Source: Hortaea werneckii | Taxonomy: Eukaryota; Ascomycota; Dothideomycetes; Mycosphaerellales; Teratosphaeriaceae | Reading direction: 5' to 3' | Length of the DNA stretch: 64,000 bases | Assembly (NCBI GenBank): GCA_037044905.1 | Contig: JBAOKB010000024.1 | Coordinates: 186,001-250,000, forward strand | Shown: positions 46,160 through 56,700 of the stretch, piece by piece | Position numbering within the stretch: position 1 is the stretch's first letter | How the letters are laid out: each line of letters opens with the position of its first letter | Made by a program: the position numbers and the translations under genes | The notes under the pieces: model-generated | What the model was told of the DNA's origin: nothing | The model's database searches: none | The model's input: the letters and a program-made list of their open reading frames with translations, nothing else

Positions 46160-46225
46160 GTAAGTGACAGCAACAATGATCGCCCTACACCCTTTGCGTC
46201 TCAACCCTCCTAACCACCGATATAG
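46160..46225 (+). other. Probable 5' untranslated intron of the AFG2 gene
   Basis: Donor GTAAGT at 46160, branch CTAAC at 46210 and acceptor TATAG at 46225. Splicing removes an upstream in-frame ATG at 46176. This decides that translation starts at the ATG at 46236. Confidence 0.6.
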
Positions 46226-46235
46226 CTTCGACAAC

Positions 46236-48518
46236 ATGAGCGATGACGCTCCGTTCGTGGTGCGGCCGTTGCCGTCTTCGACGCTGGACGGTGCCTTCCG
46301 GGTTCACCTATCGCCTGATGGGTTGGACAAGGTCGGTCTCAAGATAGGCGACCTGTGTCAGATCACCGGCGACAATGGTGGCTCAGGTTTTGCCATCGCC
46401 TGGCGTGCCATGGACAAGATGGGCAACAATCCCAAACTGCGGCCTGCCAAAATGAGCGACACCCTGAGGAATGCATCCGGGTTCAAGGAGGGCTCGCACG
46501 TCACAATTGCACGATCAACTGCAAAGGTCCAGCATGCAGTCAAGGTCACTCTCACAGACGTCACGCCTTCCGAATACGGCAACAGTGCGGACGCTGAAAG
46601 CTATGGCAGGTGGCGAATGAAGTGTGCAAACCTTCTTGCGGACGCAGAGGCGGTCGCAGTTGGTACAACGTTCGACGTGACCGCAAAGAAGGGGCTTAGA
46701 AAGCGTCTCTATATCGATCACATCGAACCGGTGGGAACCCAAGCTGGCGCTCTATACTTCTGCGATGACGAAACAGCAATTGCCTTCTCTGACGGCGCTC
46801 CGATTGCAGAGACTCCTGTCACTACAGTCAACGGCGAAGGCTTCCCGGCATTGGACGTCACTGGAATCGGTGGGCTTGTAGATCAGGTGAAGGAGCTTAA
46901 TATGCGCCTAGATCGTGTTCTCAACAAAACGCAAAGAAACGACAAGCTACCAAAGACTGTCTCAACCAATCGGCATGTACTCATTCACGGCTATGAGGGC
47001 ACTGGAAAAAGCTTGCTTTTGGATCGCCTTGAGCAAACGAGCGCATTTAAGGTTTACCGTCTGCAAAAGCCTGATCTCGTGACCGGGAAGATCCAGTCTT
47101 CGATACAAAGCACCTTCAAAGAGGCAATTGCCACGCAACCTAGCATTGTAATCATGGATGACCTGGACGAGCTGGCGTCATCGGAGAACAAGGTATACGC
47201 GAACAGCATCGGCCGCGAGATGAACAAGCTCAGAGGTCACAACATCATGGTAGTGGCCGCAACCCGTTCACCTACCAACATCGACAGCAAACTCACTGGC
47301 CCTGGTAGCTTCTCGCGACAGATCGAGCTACCTATTCCCAACGCCTCGGGCCGGAAACAGATACTCAATGTTCTGCTGGGCAAACCGGCTGAAGCTGATG
47401 ACCCTGCAACGACTATGGCTAGCTTGAGGACGCATGGCTTCACTGGCAAGGACCTGGGCCTACTCGTAGAGGCTGCGGTCGACAACGCTCTCGTCAGGCT
47501 GGAAGACAACCCCCAAGATTGGATCAAAGTACACGCTCGTGTTTCCCTGCTCAATGGCGAAACCTCACACGAGCAAGGCGATGGTTCTGCCGACAGTCAA
47601 GCTTCGACCGCAGTGGAATCAGACCTTACTGTAACTGAGTCCGATTTTGAGATTGCCTTATCCTCTGGAGCTGTGCGGCCTACCGCACTTCGCGAAATTT
47701 TCCTGGAAACGCCAAAGGTGCGTTGGTCGGACATAGGAGGCTCAGAGACCCAGAAGGAACGCTTCGACGAAATCATTGGCTGGCCGCTCCACCATCCTGA
47801 GATGATCGAGCAGCTTGACCTTCCAGCCCAAAAGGGCGTGTTACTCTACGGCCCGCCTGGATGCTCCAAGACTATGACTGCTCAGGCAGTCGCCGCTACT
47901 TACAAGCTCAACTTTATTGCAGTAAAGGGTGCTGAGCTGATCAGCATGTACGTCGGCGAGTCCGAGCGAGCTGTGCGCGAAGTCTTCCGCAAGGCAAAGC
48001 AGGCTGCGCCCTGTGTCATCTTCTTTGATGAGATTGACAGTATTGGTTCTGAGCGCGAAAGCGGCGGTGCCAAAGGTCTCAACGTGCTGACAACTTTGCT
48101 CAATGAGATGGATGGTTTCGAGGCCATGAAAGATGTGCTGGTACTCGCTGCTACGAATAAGCCCGAGGTGCTTGATCCTGCACTGCTGAGACCTGGTCGA
48201 TTCGACCAACATGTCTACGTTGGCCTGCCCAACACGGATGCACGCAAGGATATTCTTCAAATTTCGCTCAGGAAGGTTCCAGTTGCTACTACCGATTTCG
48301 ACAGTCTTGTGACCGCTACGGAAGGATATTCAGGGGCAGAGATAGTAGGCATGTGTGGCGTGGCAAAGCGCGCTGCGGCTAGAAGGATGATCGCTGGGGC
48401 TACAGAGGTACAGATTGAGGAGCAGGATCTCAAGGACGCCATTGCTGTAACCAGGAAGGGTGTCACTGAAGAGATGCTGAGGAGCTACGATGACTTTGCC
48501 AAGGCAGGTGCTTGCTGA
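46236..48518 (+). CDS. AFG2: Afg2/Drg1-type AAA ATPase, ribosome biogenesis
   Basis: Hexameric Cdc48-like AAA ATPase that releases Rlp24 and other factors from cytoplasmic pre-60S particles. From the ATG at 46236 the protein has 760 residues in one exon; an ATG at 46176 is in frame but lies in a probable leader intron. Domain order: N-domain with the double-psi barrel-like GDLCQITGDNGGSGFAIAWR, then D1 with Walker A GYEGTGKS and Walker B-like IVIMDDLDEL. D2 follows, with the family hallmark Walker A GPPGCSKT, Walker B VIFFDEIDS, sensor AATNKPEVLDPALLRPGRFD and a helical C-terminus. The Cys in GPPGCSKT is a known Afg2-group feature. The gene is intact. Confidence 0.94.
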   Translation: MSDDAPFVVRPLPSSTLDGAFRVHLSPDGLDKVGLKIGDLCQITGDNGGSGFAIAWRAMDKMGNNPKLRPAKMSDTLRNASGFKEGSHVTIARSTAKVQHAVKVTLTDVTPSEYGNSADAESYGRWRMKCANLLADAEAVAVGTTFDVTAKKGLRKRLYIDHIEPVGTQAGALYFCDDETAIAFSDGAPIAETPVTTVNGEGFPALDVTGIGGLVDQVKELNMRLDRVLNKTQRNDKLPKTVSTNRHVLIHGYEGTGKSLLLDRLEQTSAFKVYRLQKPDLVTGKIQSSIQSTFKEAIATQPSIVIMDDLDELASSENKVYANSIGREMNKLRGHNIMVVAATRSPTNIDSKLTGPGSFSRQIELPIPNASGRKQILNVLLGKPAEADDPATTMASLRTHGFTGKDLGLLVEAAVDNALVRLEDNPQDWIKVHARVSLLNGETSHEQGDGSADSQASTAVESDLTVTESDFEIALSSGAVRPTALREIFLETPKVRWSDIGGSETQKERFDEIIGWPLHHPEMIEQLDLPAQKGVLLYGPPGCSKTMTAQAVAATYKLNFIAVKGAELISMYVGESERAVREVFRKAKQAAPCVIFFDEIDSIGSERESGGAKGLNVLTTLLNEMDGFEAMKDVLVLAATNKPEVLDPALLRPGRFDQHVYVGLPNTDARKDILQISLRKVPVATTDFDSLVTATEGYSGAEIVGMCGVAKRAAARRMIAGATEVQIEEQDLKDAIAVTRKGVTEEMLRSYDDFAKAGAC

Positions 48519-48729
48519 GACAATAAATAGGCGATGGGAATTCAGGTCACATAGCTTATATCTCAAGACGTCGAGGACCTTCTTTTCCAAACACTCTGAA
48601 GCTTGTAATGCATCACAAATTTTGGCTCACTGAAATAGTTGTCTGCAGATATGAGATATCTCAAGAAAGGACCTGGGTATCCAAGCTAACGCCGCGCTGA
48701 AAGGTATGACTGACGCAAAAACAAGTTTT

Positions 48730-50599
48730 TCATCGGTATGGCGAAGGCTGTCGACAAAGCCCAGTCCATGACTCAACGAACTGCTTAGCATCTCGAAATG
48801 CGTCAGCAGCCGACTGTATGCATGGGTAAGTCGGAGTCTCTTACCGTCGGCCAAGGCAAAGTCCAACAGATATTCATCCCTACCACGATGTGGTGGTTCG
48901 TAGCCCGACAGGAAAACGTAAGGGCGGGGTCGCACCGCCGCAAGACTCACAAGGCCGCCTGCTTCGTAAAAAGCCCAGGCCGGATCACCGACGTATCGGG
49001 TGACGAACGCAGTCCAGAGCGGGACATCCCTCATCGGGCCTCTAAGCGCGCTGGCCTCCAGCCGGACAACGCCGGAAGAACGATCTTTGAAGAGGCGCAA
49101 AGCGTGGCGGAGTTCACCGTGTTTAATCGCCCCTCCGAAGATCTCGTATTCGCCGCCATCGCAGCGTAGCTCGAGATGGTCTAGGAGGTTTTCGTGGGGG
49201 ATTTCTCGCCGGTCTTGGTGTTTCATGGCCACGAAGGTGTTGTAGAAGAGGGCCATGCCTGCGACAGTCTGATCAGCTAGCTTTCCGTGGTAGTGGAATC
49301 TTGTCGACTTACGTTCGTAGGTGTCGAAATTGAGTCTCGCCCACATGTCGTATGTACCGTCTCGGCGGGCGCGACATAGCTGTAAGGAAGAGATATTCCG
49401 GATGACTTTGAGATTGACGATGGGCATGCAGTAGCACAGGTCTTCACCAAATCTTCCCTTCGTCATTATGAGGATTCGGGCTCTGCTGTCCATTGGTCGC
49501 CAGTGTAAACGGACCCGCAGTTGGTTGCCATCGAACGGTCTGCTTAATCAGTCAACGGAGACATGAATAGAATGAAGACATGGCTTACAGCTGGAGTGCT
49601 CGAACAAATCTATCCTCAGCAAGATCGCGTAAGGCATGGGGGTCCGGGATTCCAAAGCAAGTTGAACGCTCTCGACTGTTCACTGTGAGCTAGGTCCAAC
49701 ATTTCTGATCCAACGGACTCACAATTGATAAGCGTCACGAAACACAGTTTCCGGGTGTCGCCCTTCGAATATTTCCGAAGACCAGTGGATGGCGACTGTA
49801 GGTGGGTAGTAATAGGGGTCACTAGAATATGATGTCTGGCTGGAATCAAGGCTTTGCGATGAGATCGAAGTAAAAGTCGGCGAAATCGGAACCTCAGGAG
49901 CCAAAGGAGGCGGCCGGATGCTGTAATCCCATTGATCAGAGTACTCACTTGGGGAGCTCGGGGTCCGCACAGGTCTTGCCGGCGCTCGGATCGCTGGTAC
50001 TCGGGGGGTAGAGGGAGCTGCCAGAGCAGTCAGCGAACTGGCCCTTGCAAGTTCTGGGATCAGAGTTGAAACTTTCTCGAATCCGTGATGGTTTGATAAC
50101 CCGAGCGGGTCTGCCCAAGCTCTTGAGCGTTTTGCAAGACACGCAATTGACGTCGCATGTCGAGCAAGCTTAAAGGCGCCTGTATACCCGCTAAGATGCT
50201 ACTTTGAGCGCGCAAAAAGTCGTGATACAGCGCAAGCCTCTCGTGAAAGCCTAAGCCTTCTTCTCGGCTCATTCGAAACTCCATATCATCCCACGCCACC
50301 TCGCACGGTCGAGTTTGCGAGCGAGCAACCATCTCCAAGGAATCTTGAAGAGTGCGTTCAAGGCTAGGTATAATGATGCTGACATCGTCCCGGATGCGAT
50401 AGAATGATGGCCCTTGGTCTCTATCGTTCTGAGCCTCGTCCAGTTGTTGCAGCAAGGAACTTATCGCAAAGAGCTTGCTGATTGAAGAAGTGATGCGGGC
50501 ATCCTGACCTGTAAGGCCATTTCGAAAGTTGCGCAATCGCGTTGCTACATCCTCGGCGCTGTAGGCAAGTCTGACAAGGACCCGCGGGCGCATGGCCAT
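48730..50599 (-). CDS. Conserved fungal unknown protein, six exons
   Basis: Exons on the minus strand: 50599-50101, 50053-49723, 49675-49589, 49539-49313, 49258-48845 and 48791-48730, total 539 residues, with introns of 47, 47, 49, 54 and 53 nt. These junctions were chosen because together they keep one frame from start to stop. The N-terminus (VATRLRNFRNGLTGQDARI ... ISSLLQQLDEAQNDRDQG) is helical; the middle is Ser/Pro-rich and disordered. The C-terminal half (VRLHWRPMDSRARILI, LPIVNLKVIRN-like strand, SLQLCRARRDGTYDMWARLN, DHLELRCDGGEYEIFGGAI) is a beta-rich globular region. I recall this architecture in other Pezizomycotina but know no function. The donor GTTATC of intron 1 is atypical, so that junction is least certain. 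Confidence 0.72.
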
Positions 50600-51953
50600 G
50601 TCGTCGGTACTGGCCTAAAATTCAATGTCAACTACTAGCAGCCCTACAGACGCGCTTGGAGATGGCAAATGATTGGGTCTTCAAGGCCATCACCCTTTTG
50701 CGCCTGAGACACGGAGTGATGTGATGCGTTTGATCGCCGTCCGCTTGTTCTTCCTGCAGCCCACGACCGGAAACCTCGGCACGAAATGTTTTACTCTCTA
50801 TGCACACATTTTCATTCCCCAGTACGTCTGTAGATCGTGGCTTCTTGTGGGGCAACAATCAGCTTCGCTTCACCGGAAACGGGAGCTGCGCTGGCACCAC
50901 TGCTGATCATCCTGTTGCCGCTGCAGGCCAAGAGCCCAGTAGCTGAGTCCCACCAGTGCGAGAAGGTCTGCGATTTTGAAAAGCTTCTAGATTTGCTCTC
51001 AAAGTGGAGGAAGATGAGAAAAAGAGGGCTCCAGACCTGTCGCAGGCAGCTCATTTCCATGTCCGACCGACGGCGGATGCAAAATAGCATGCATAGAGCG
51101 TCGCTGCTCGTGTCTTCATGCCTGAACTGGCGACGCAGGTGATTTCACCTAAGTCCTACATTTTTCCTCAATCGATTCGATCATACCTAGGTACTCGAGC
51201 ACCAGGTCGACATTCCTGGATTGACAGGTCGGACAACAGTAATTGCAAGACTCGGCGAAGCAATTTCTTCCCATTGGAATGAGAATGCAGACGACCAAGA
51301 TTCTTGGAGATAAAATCAAAGCTGATCCTCAGGAGAGAGCAAAGAGTAAAGTCAGCCTCGGTCTCGAGAAGGCCGAAGTACTATCAAGGTAACGTCGATG
51401 CCTGAACGCTTGCACTGCCACGCGAACCCGACAGACAGCGCTTGGGAACAGTGGACCCGGCCTGATAGATCCATAGACCCGGACCTCAGTCCAAATAAGC
51501 CTGAGGCAACAGATTGGGTATGGAAATACCTACCTAGGGTGCTAGGTAAGATAATAGAGGTAGGAGGTAGTCTCATCCAGACACCCAGATCCAACCTTGA
51601 ATGCTCTATGCAGCTTGCCGTACGGGGCTCACCTGGTCAGCCTCCATCAAGCGACAATGTCAAGCACAAATACGATAGCCGATCGACAGACCGCAAGGAG
51701 TGTCGTTTCCATTCTGAACGGTACTACTGTCAACTAGCAGCCGCACAGCTAATCTGCAAAGCACAGGGTATCTAGCCGCTCACATCCTCGAAGGACGGTG
51801 TGTTGTCCTCCTCATGATTTGCGCTAAACAAAACGCCGTAATTAACCATCATAAGCCCTTAAGACATGCATGCCATCATCGAATGGGCAAGGAAAGCACA
51901 TGAAACACCCAAAGCCCAGAACTCCCAACTACGTCTCAGAAAGGAGACGCAGA
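50600..51953. other. Intergenic region
   Basis: 1.35 kb with no supportable gene. Short frames (for example around 50.84-51.14 and 51.40-51.78 kb) show no domains or splice structure. TAGGTAGGTA-like short repeats occur near 51525-51575. No RNA gene was recognised. Confidence 0.45.
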
Positions 51954-52579
51954 TTACACAAACTCGTAATCTTCTTCCATATCGGCAGCTTGATCCTGAG
52001 TCACAGCGGACTTTGCTTTGCTCTTCTTCGCTGGTGTCAACCCGACCTCTTCGCCCTCTCCATCGAGCACCTGGTATTCGTCCTTGACCAACTTAATGGT
52101 CTCACGCTCTTCAAACCTCTCGACGGCCTTGGCAAGGGCGGCATTGAGGATCTGGCTACCTTGTGATGGACTACGACTGGTATCGAACGAGTACATGACG
52201 CCTTCGTCGGCCGGGGGCGCGGGTGTCTCTTCGTTCTCGGAGGCAGAGTTGGACGAGTCGTCGGAGACGGCAGTCCCTTCGAGCATGTCCTGCTTGCGTG
52301 CGAGCTTTGCACCATTCTGCAGTGCAGCTACGGCACCTTTCGTCTCGCGGCGCTTGGCGGTGTAGTTGCTGTGTATACGTTAATGGGAGTTTAGATCTAT
52401 CAGATCAAGAGTGCCACTTACGTCTCAGAGGGACGATGAGGCCGAGGCCTGCCACCTGCAGCTCTACCAGCAGTCATGGCAGAGCCGTGAGCCCACTTGT
52501 GCTTGCGAGCAGCATCGCGCTTGTAGTCTTGAGCAGTGCTGCGAAGGTCGGAGGTAGGGAAAGTCTGCTCAGAGGACAT
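51954..52579 (-). CDS. Conserved fungal small protein, unknown function
   Basis: A 190-residue protein from exons 52579-52422 and 52368-51954 joined over a 53-nt intron (GTAAGT donor, CACAG acceptor). The N-terminal half is basic: MSSEQTFPTSDLRSTAQDY, AHGSAMTAGRAAGGRPRPHR, then NYTAKRRETKGAVAALQNGA. The C-terminal half is acidic: EEDYEFV at the end, with YSFDTSRSPSQGSQILNAALAKAVERFE before it. The TYxxDxxxSPSxGSQIL-like block is the most conserved-looking part. I recognise it as a recurring fungal hypothetical family but know no role. No membrane segment or signal peptide is present. Confidence 0.82.
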
Positions 52580-53795
52580 GATGACGGTTGTGTTCGAATG
52601 AGTGGGAGCTGGCAGGATGTGTTGTTGACTGGTCGATCTTCCGAGTTGGTGATGAGCGGATGCCGAGCAAGTCGCTGAGAGGGTGAAAGAGGATGGATGC
52701 GCTTTGGAGTTGAAGTTCTAGGTGGTGACGGTCCTTAGGTCTGGTGACGCTATTGAGACAACAAAGAAGTGAACAGGAGCTACGTGACCGGAAGCGAGAC
52801 AATGACGGGTAGCAGGAGCGATGACAGTAATAGCAGCAGTGAAGGTGACTCCGGCCAAGCTGAGTCACAAGTCCCAAACGTGGTTGCCGGTGGCTGATAT
52901 GTTGACGCCGAGGATACCGTGATGTTTCGGTCCGGGGACGCGTTGTTGCCTAGGATGGGTTGTAGTTGTTGCGACTGTTGCGGCAGTTGGTTGACGACGG
53001 ATGAGGTATGATTGCAGACCTACATGGAACAAAGGAGAAGAGCAGTTGGCCAGGGCATACCTCCGTAGCAGCCGCGGTCTTGTTTATCATGCGCATCGCT
53101 TTATCAACAGGCCCGCGGGCGAACGTTGAAGCGAGCACGAGCTCGAGCTGAGCTCCATCTGGAGGAGTGTGGAGCGCAGCGATAAGCCTGCAGCCACAGC
53201 CACTACGGACCGGAGCAACCGGGAGCCTGAAGGGGACGCGCCTTTCATGACCGACGCCACGCGCGCTATTCGTCATTCGTTCCAGGCCAAATCAGGAACG
53301 TGCTGCCCCAGACTTACCCGTGCTGCATACATATACCCGTGCTGCATGTAAGGTATGACTGATCCCGTGGTTTGTGGCGTCATCGTCGGCAAGAGTGAAC
53401 GTGCTTGCAGGTGCGATCTTGGATGCTGTTGGCAAGGAACACGGACGAGAGACCGGCGGGTGTTCCAGGTCTGATTCCGGCAGCTCCCGCCATATCACGT
53501 GAAAGCATCACGTGATTCCCTCTACCCTGCACACCCTAGTGGTTGTACGTTGGACGGCATGCAAGAGAGCAAAGCAAGGTGGGATTGAGTGCGAGACGAA
53601 ACACAAGGCTCGCTTGACCCACTTCTACCGAATGTCCCGTTTTCCACCCATCACCCATCGGACTGAAAAGAGCGGAGGAAGTAGAGCACCCGACACACGT
53701 GGACACATTACATTGCTAGGCTGAGTGGGAGGTACTGCGGTCTTATATGAGCGCTGTTAGACGGGATCAGGACCCATCCGTAATCTACTATGCAT
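52580..53795. promoter_or_regulatory. Long promoter region with paired CACGTG sites
   Basis: 1.2 kb upstream of the small unknown gene and downstream of SLH1. Two identical ATCACGTGA motifs sit at 53494-53502 and 53507-53515. CACGTG is the core of bHLH sites such as Cbf1 and USF. Nothing else was recognised; the short frames are not convincing. Confidence 0.45.
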
Positions 53796-56700
53796 CTATT
53801 TGCCCGCTTTCTTACTATCATCAACAACGACCTTAGGCGGCGCAGGCACCTCTACCTCATCCAAGTGCCATTCCATACCAATATAGCTGTCGCTGATGAC
53901 CATGATCTTCATCTTCCTCTCCACATCGCATTGAGGCAACTTGATTGTAGCCTTCGTAGATGGCTTACTGATATTGCCACCCTTGACCTTGTCGGGAGAC
54001 GGCCAGCTGACTCGCTTGAGCCCGACGACGTCTCCCTTCGCCGCGTCGGAGACGACGACGAAATACCCTTCCGTCTGCGGCTTCGGGTACCGAGGGGCGT
54101 AGATGTGGTACTCGCGGTTGGTCACCGGGTTGAGTCGAGCTAGGCTCACTGTCAGGCCCAAAGCATTGACATCTGTGACTCCTACGCGAAGCTGAGGCAG
54201 CTGACTGAGCGCCTTGAAGACCTTCGCGTGAGCAGGCGCAGGCAACCCCACCTGCTTCAGCGCCTTCGTCAAGTCATCTCTCGAAGCAGTCGTCGCTTCT
54301 ACGAGGGAACGCGGGCTTGCTGCTCTCATCGGCTAGCCGCTTCTTTTCAGCCTCTACCTCCACCCCAGGAAAGATAGCCAATGGCCCATCGTCGTGCCAT
54401 CTTGCAGATTTGACACATTGCAGAAGAGTGATCATCATGTGACAGCTTTGCAAGAAGTCCATTTCCGTCAGAACATCAATGCTCGCCTGGACGATACGGA
54501 TAGCTTGGTCAAGCACAGAGTTCTGGTCACCCACGTAATCGCTGATCGGAAGGTCGATCCGCGAGAAGTGAGCTTGCAAGAGCAGGAAAGATTTTACGTG
54601 CGGATCCCACATCGGAAGTCCGAAGGCTTCGGCTTTGATTGGGAGGTTGTTGGAGAGCTCGGCGTTGATGAGATCTTCATTGTGGCGGACGGGGAGCTCA
54701 TCGTATTCGGTTGCTCGAGACATCCAGGACAGGACATCTGGGAATGTTGCCGTTGGCTTTGCATGAGCTCGAAGCATGCGGATGGTTTTATGAGCGAGAT
54801 AGTAATAGGACATGATCTTGCCCAGCGGCGTTGGGTCTACATCGCCGTTGCTGTGAATCACAAGACAGCCAGACTCAGCCAGTTCGCTCAAAGAGTGGTC
54901 GACCATCTCTATCATGTAATCATTTGCCGCCTGCTGTGCTGCGGTGCTATTGTTTTCTTCAGCAGGAATCTCGAGGCCGTAGTACGAAGGGTTCTTGTGC
55001 AGCCGTCTGAAGAAGAACGTCCACGTCAAGTAATCCAAGGCATCTTGCTTTGTCACGATCGTTTCAGCCGATACTTCAGCGCCCAAGTGGTTGTCCAGGA
55101 CATTGTGCAGAGAGGACTCCACTGGAAATCCGGTATGCAAGAAGTGCTTGTAGAAAGCCTTCTTAGAATCCTGTGTGAAGATGCGGGCAATTCCGGAAGT
55201 GTCGAACTGCGGTCTGCCAGCACGACCAAGCATCTGCAGGACATCCGTGAGATCCATATCCTTGTAGCCTTCAATTTTGGCATCGAAGAACTGGTGCCCT
55301 TCACAACGACAAGATGTGCTGGCAAGTTGACACCCCATGCAAGAGTACTTGTGGCGACTAGGATCTGGATCTTGTTGTTTGCGAACAACTCCTCTGCCAA
55401 CTGCCTGTCACTCTCAACAAGACCAGCATGGTGGAGACCAATACCAAAACTCATTGCCTCTCGGAGCGCCTCATCTTTGACTCTTGCCAGGTTAAGTGTC
55501 AAGTCTTCTTCGGACATTCGCACGAAACGCTTTGGGTTGTCCTCCATGCCACAGAAATTGATCAAGTCTCGTGCCGTCAAGCGCGTCTGTCTTCGCGAGG
55601 CAACAAAGACGATGACCGGCTTGTCAGGCGAGTGAGTCTTGATAGACAAAAATGTGGGACGGTTCATGCTCTGCATCAGCGGGCAGAAACCACGCTGCTG
55701 AGGGAAGCCATCAATGAAGATTTCCAAGGGCACTGGACGCACCGAGTGCCTGAAGTTGAACAGTCCCTCCTTCACTCCAAGCCAGTTCGCAAGGTCCATC
55801 GCATTCGCACAGGCCGTTGACATGCCAACTATGCGCACCGATCCTTTCTTCTGACTGGCGATGTAGTTCATTCGGCTAACAATGATTTCCAGAATGGGAC
55901 CTCGCTCGCCGCCTAGCAAGTGGATTTCGTCAATGATGACGAGCGAGACCTGCTGCACGTAACTTCTTGTCTGCCAGCTACGCGAGATACCGTCCCACTT
56001 CTCAGGCGTTGTGACAATGATGTCTGCATCCCTGATCGTGCGTGTGTCAGGCGTATTGTCTCCGGTCAACTCCACCAGCTTCAAACCCATCTGATTTGTC
56101 AAGCGCTTGCCCCAATCCTGTACACGCTCACGAACAAGTGCTTTCATGGGCGCGATATAAACAACTTTGCTTCCAGGTTTCTCGCGGAAAGCCCACCACA
56201 TGGCTAGTTCTGCTGCAATGGTCTTGCCTGACCCTGTAGGAGAGCCTAGAAGGACATTGGCAGGTGTGTAATACATACAGTGGAAGAGTTGCGTTTGCAT
56301 CGGGTTGAAAAATTGGAACCTGCTGCCGTATATCTCTTCCAAGAGCTCATTCTTGAGCGCTTTGATAGGCAAGGGTTGAAGGTTGAGTAGATCCGTGTAC
56401 ACGCTCTCGGTATCAGGGCGGATTAGGTGCTGAAAGGATACTGGTGTGACCGTTTCGGCGCCGAGCCAGCGGTCACTGACTGCTCTGACATATATCTGCG
56501 ATGGCAGCGGATCCGACAGCGGTATGGTGAAGTTCAGCTCGTGATCGTCGTATAGCTTCTTCCTAGACAGAATGAAGTATTCGTGGTGGTATATTTCGCT
56601 CGTCTCGGAGTTTTCGACCCAGATCCAATAGCTCTCGCTTTTACCGTGGTGGCGGTCATTCCATCTGAAGTCTGGAGTAATGAAGAGCTTGATCCTGAGT

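Noticed and set aside
46164..46235. Longer N-terminus for Afg2 from the upstream in-frame ATG at 46176
   Set aside because: The stretch has intron signals (GTAAGT, CTAAC, TATAG) and no family similarity, so the ATG at 46236 is preferred.
49676..50100. Two further frameshifts suspected in the six-exon unknown gene
   Set aside because: Both vanish when 47-nt introns at 50054-50100 and 49676-49722 are used; the full gene then keeps a single frame.
54394..55635. 413-codon open frame on the plus strand
   Set aside because: Antisense to the conserved helicase and Sec63 region of SLH1; no independent protein features.
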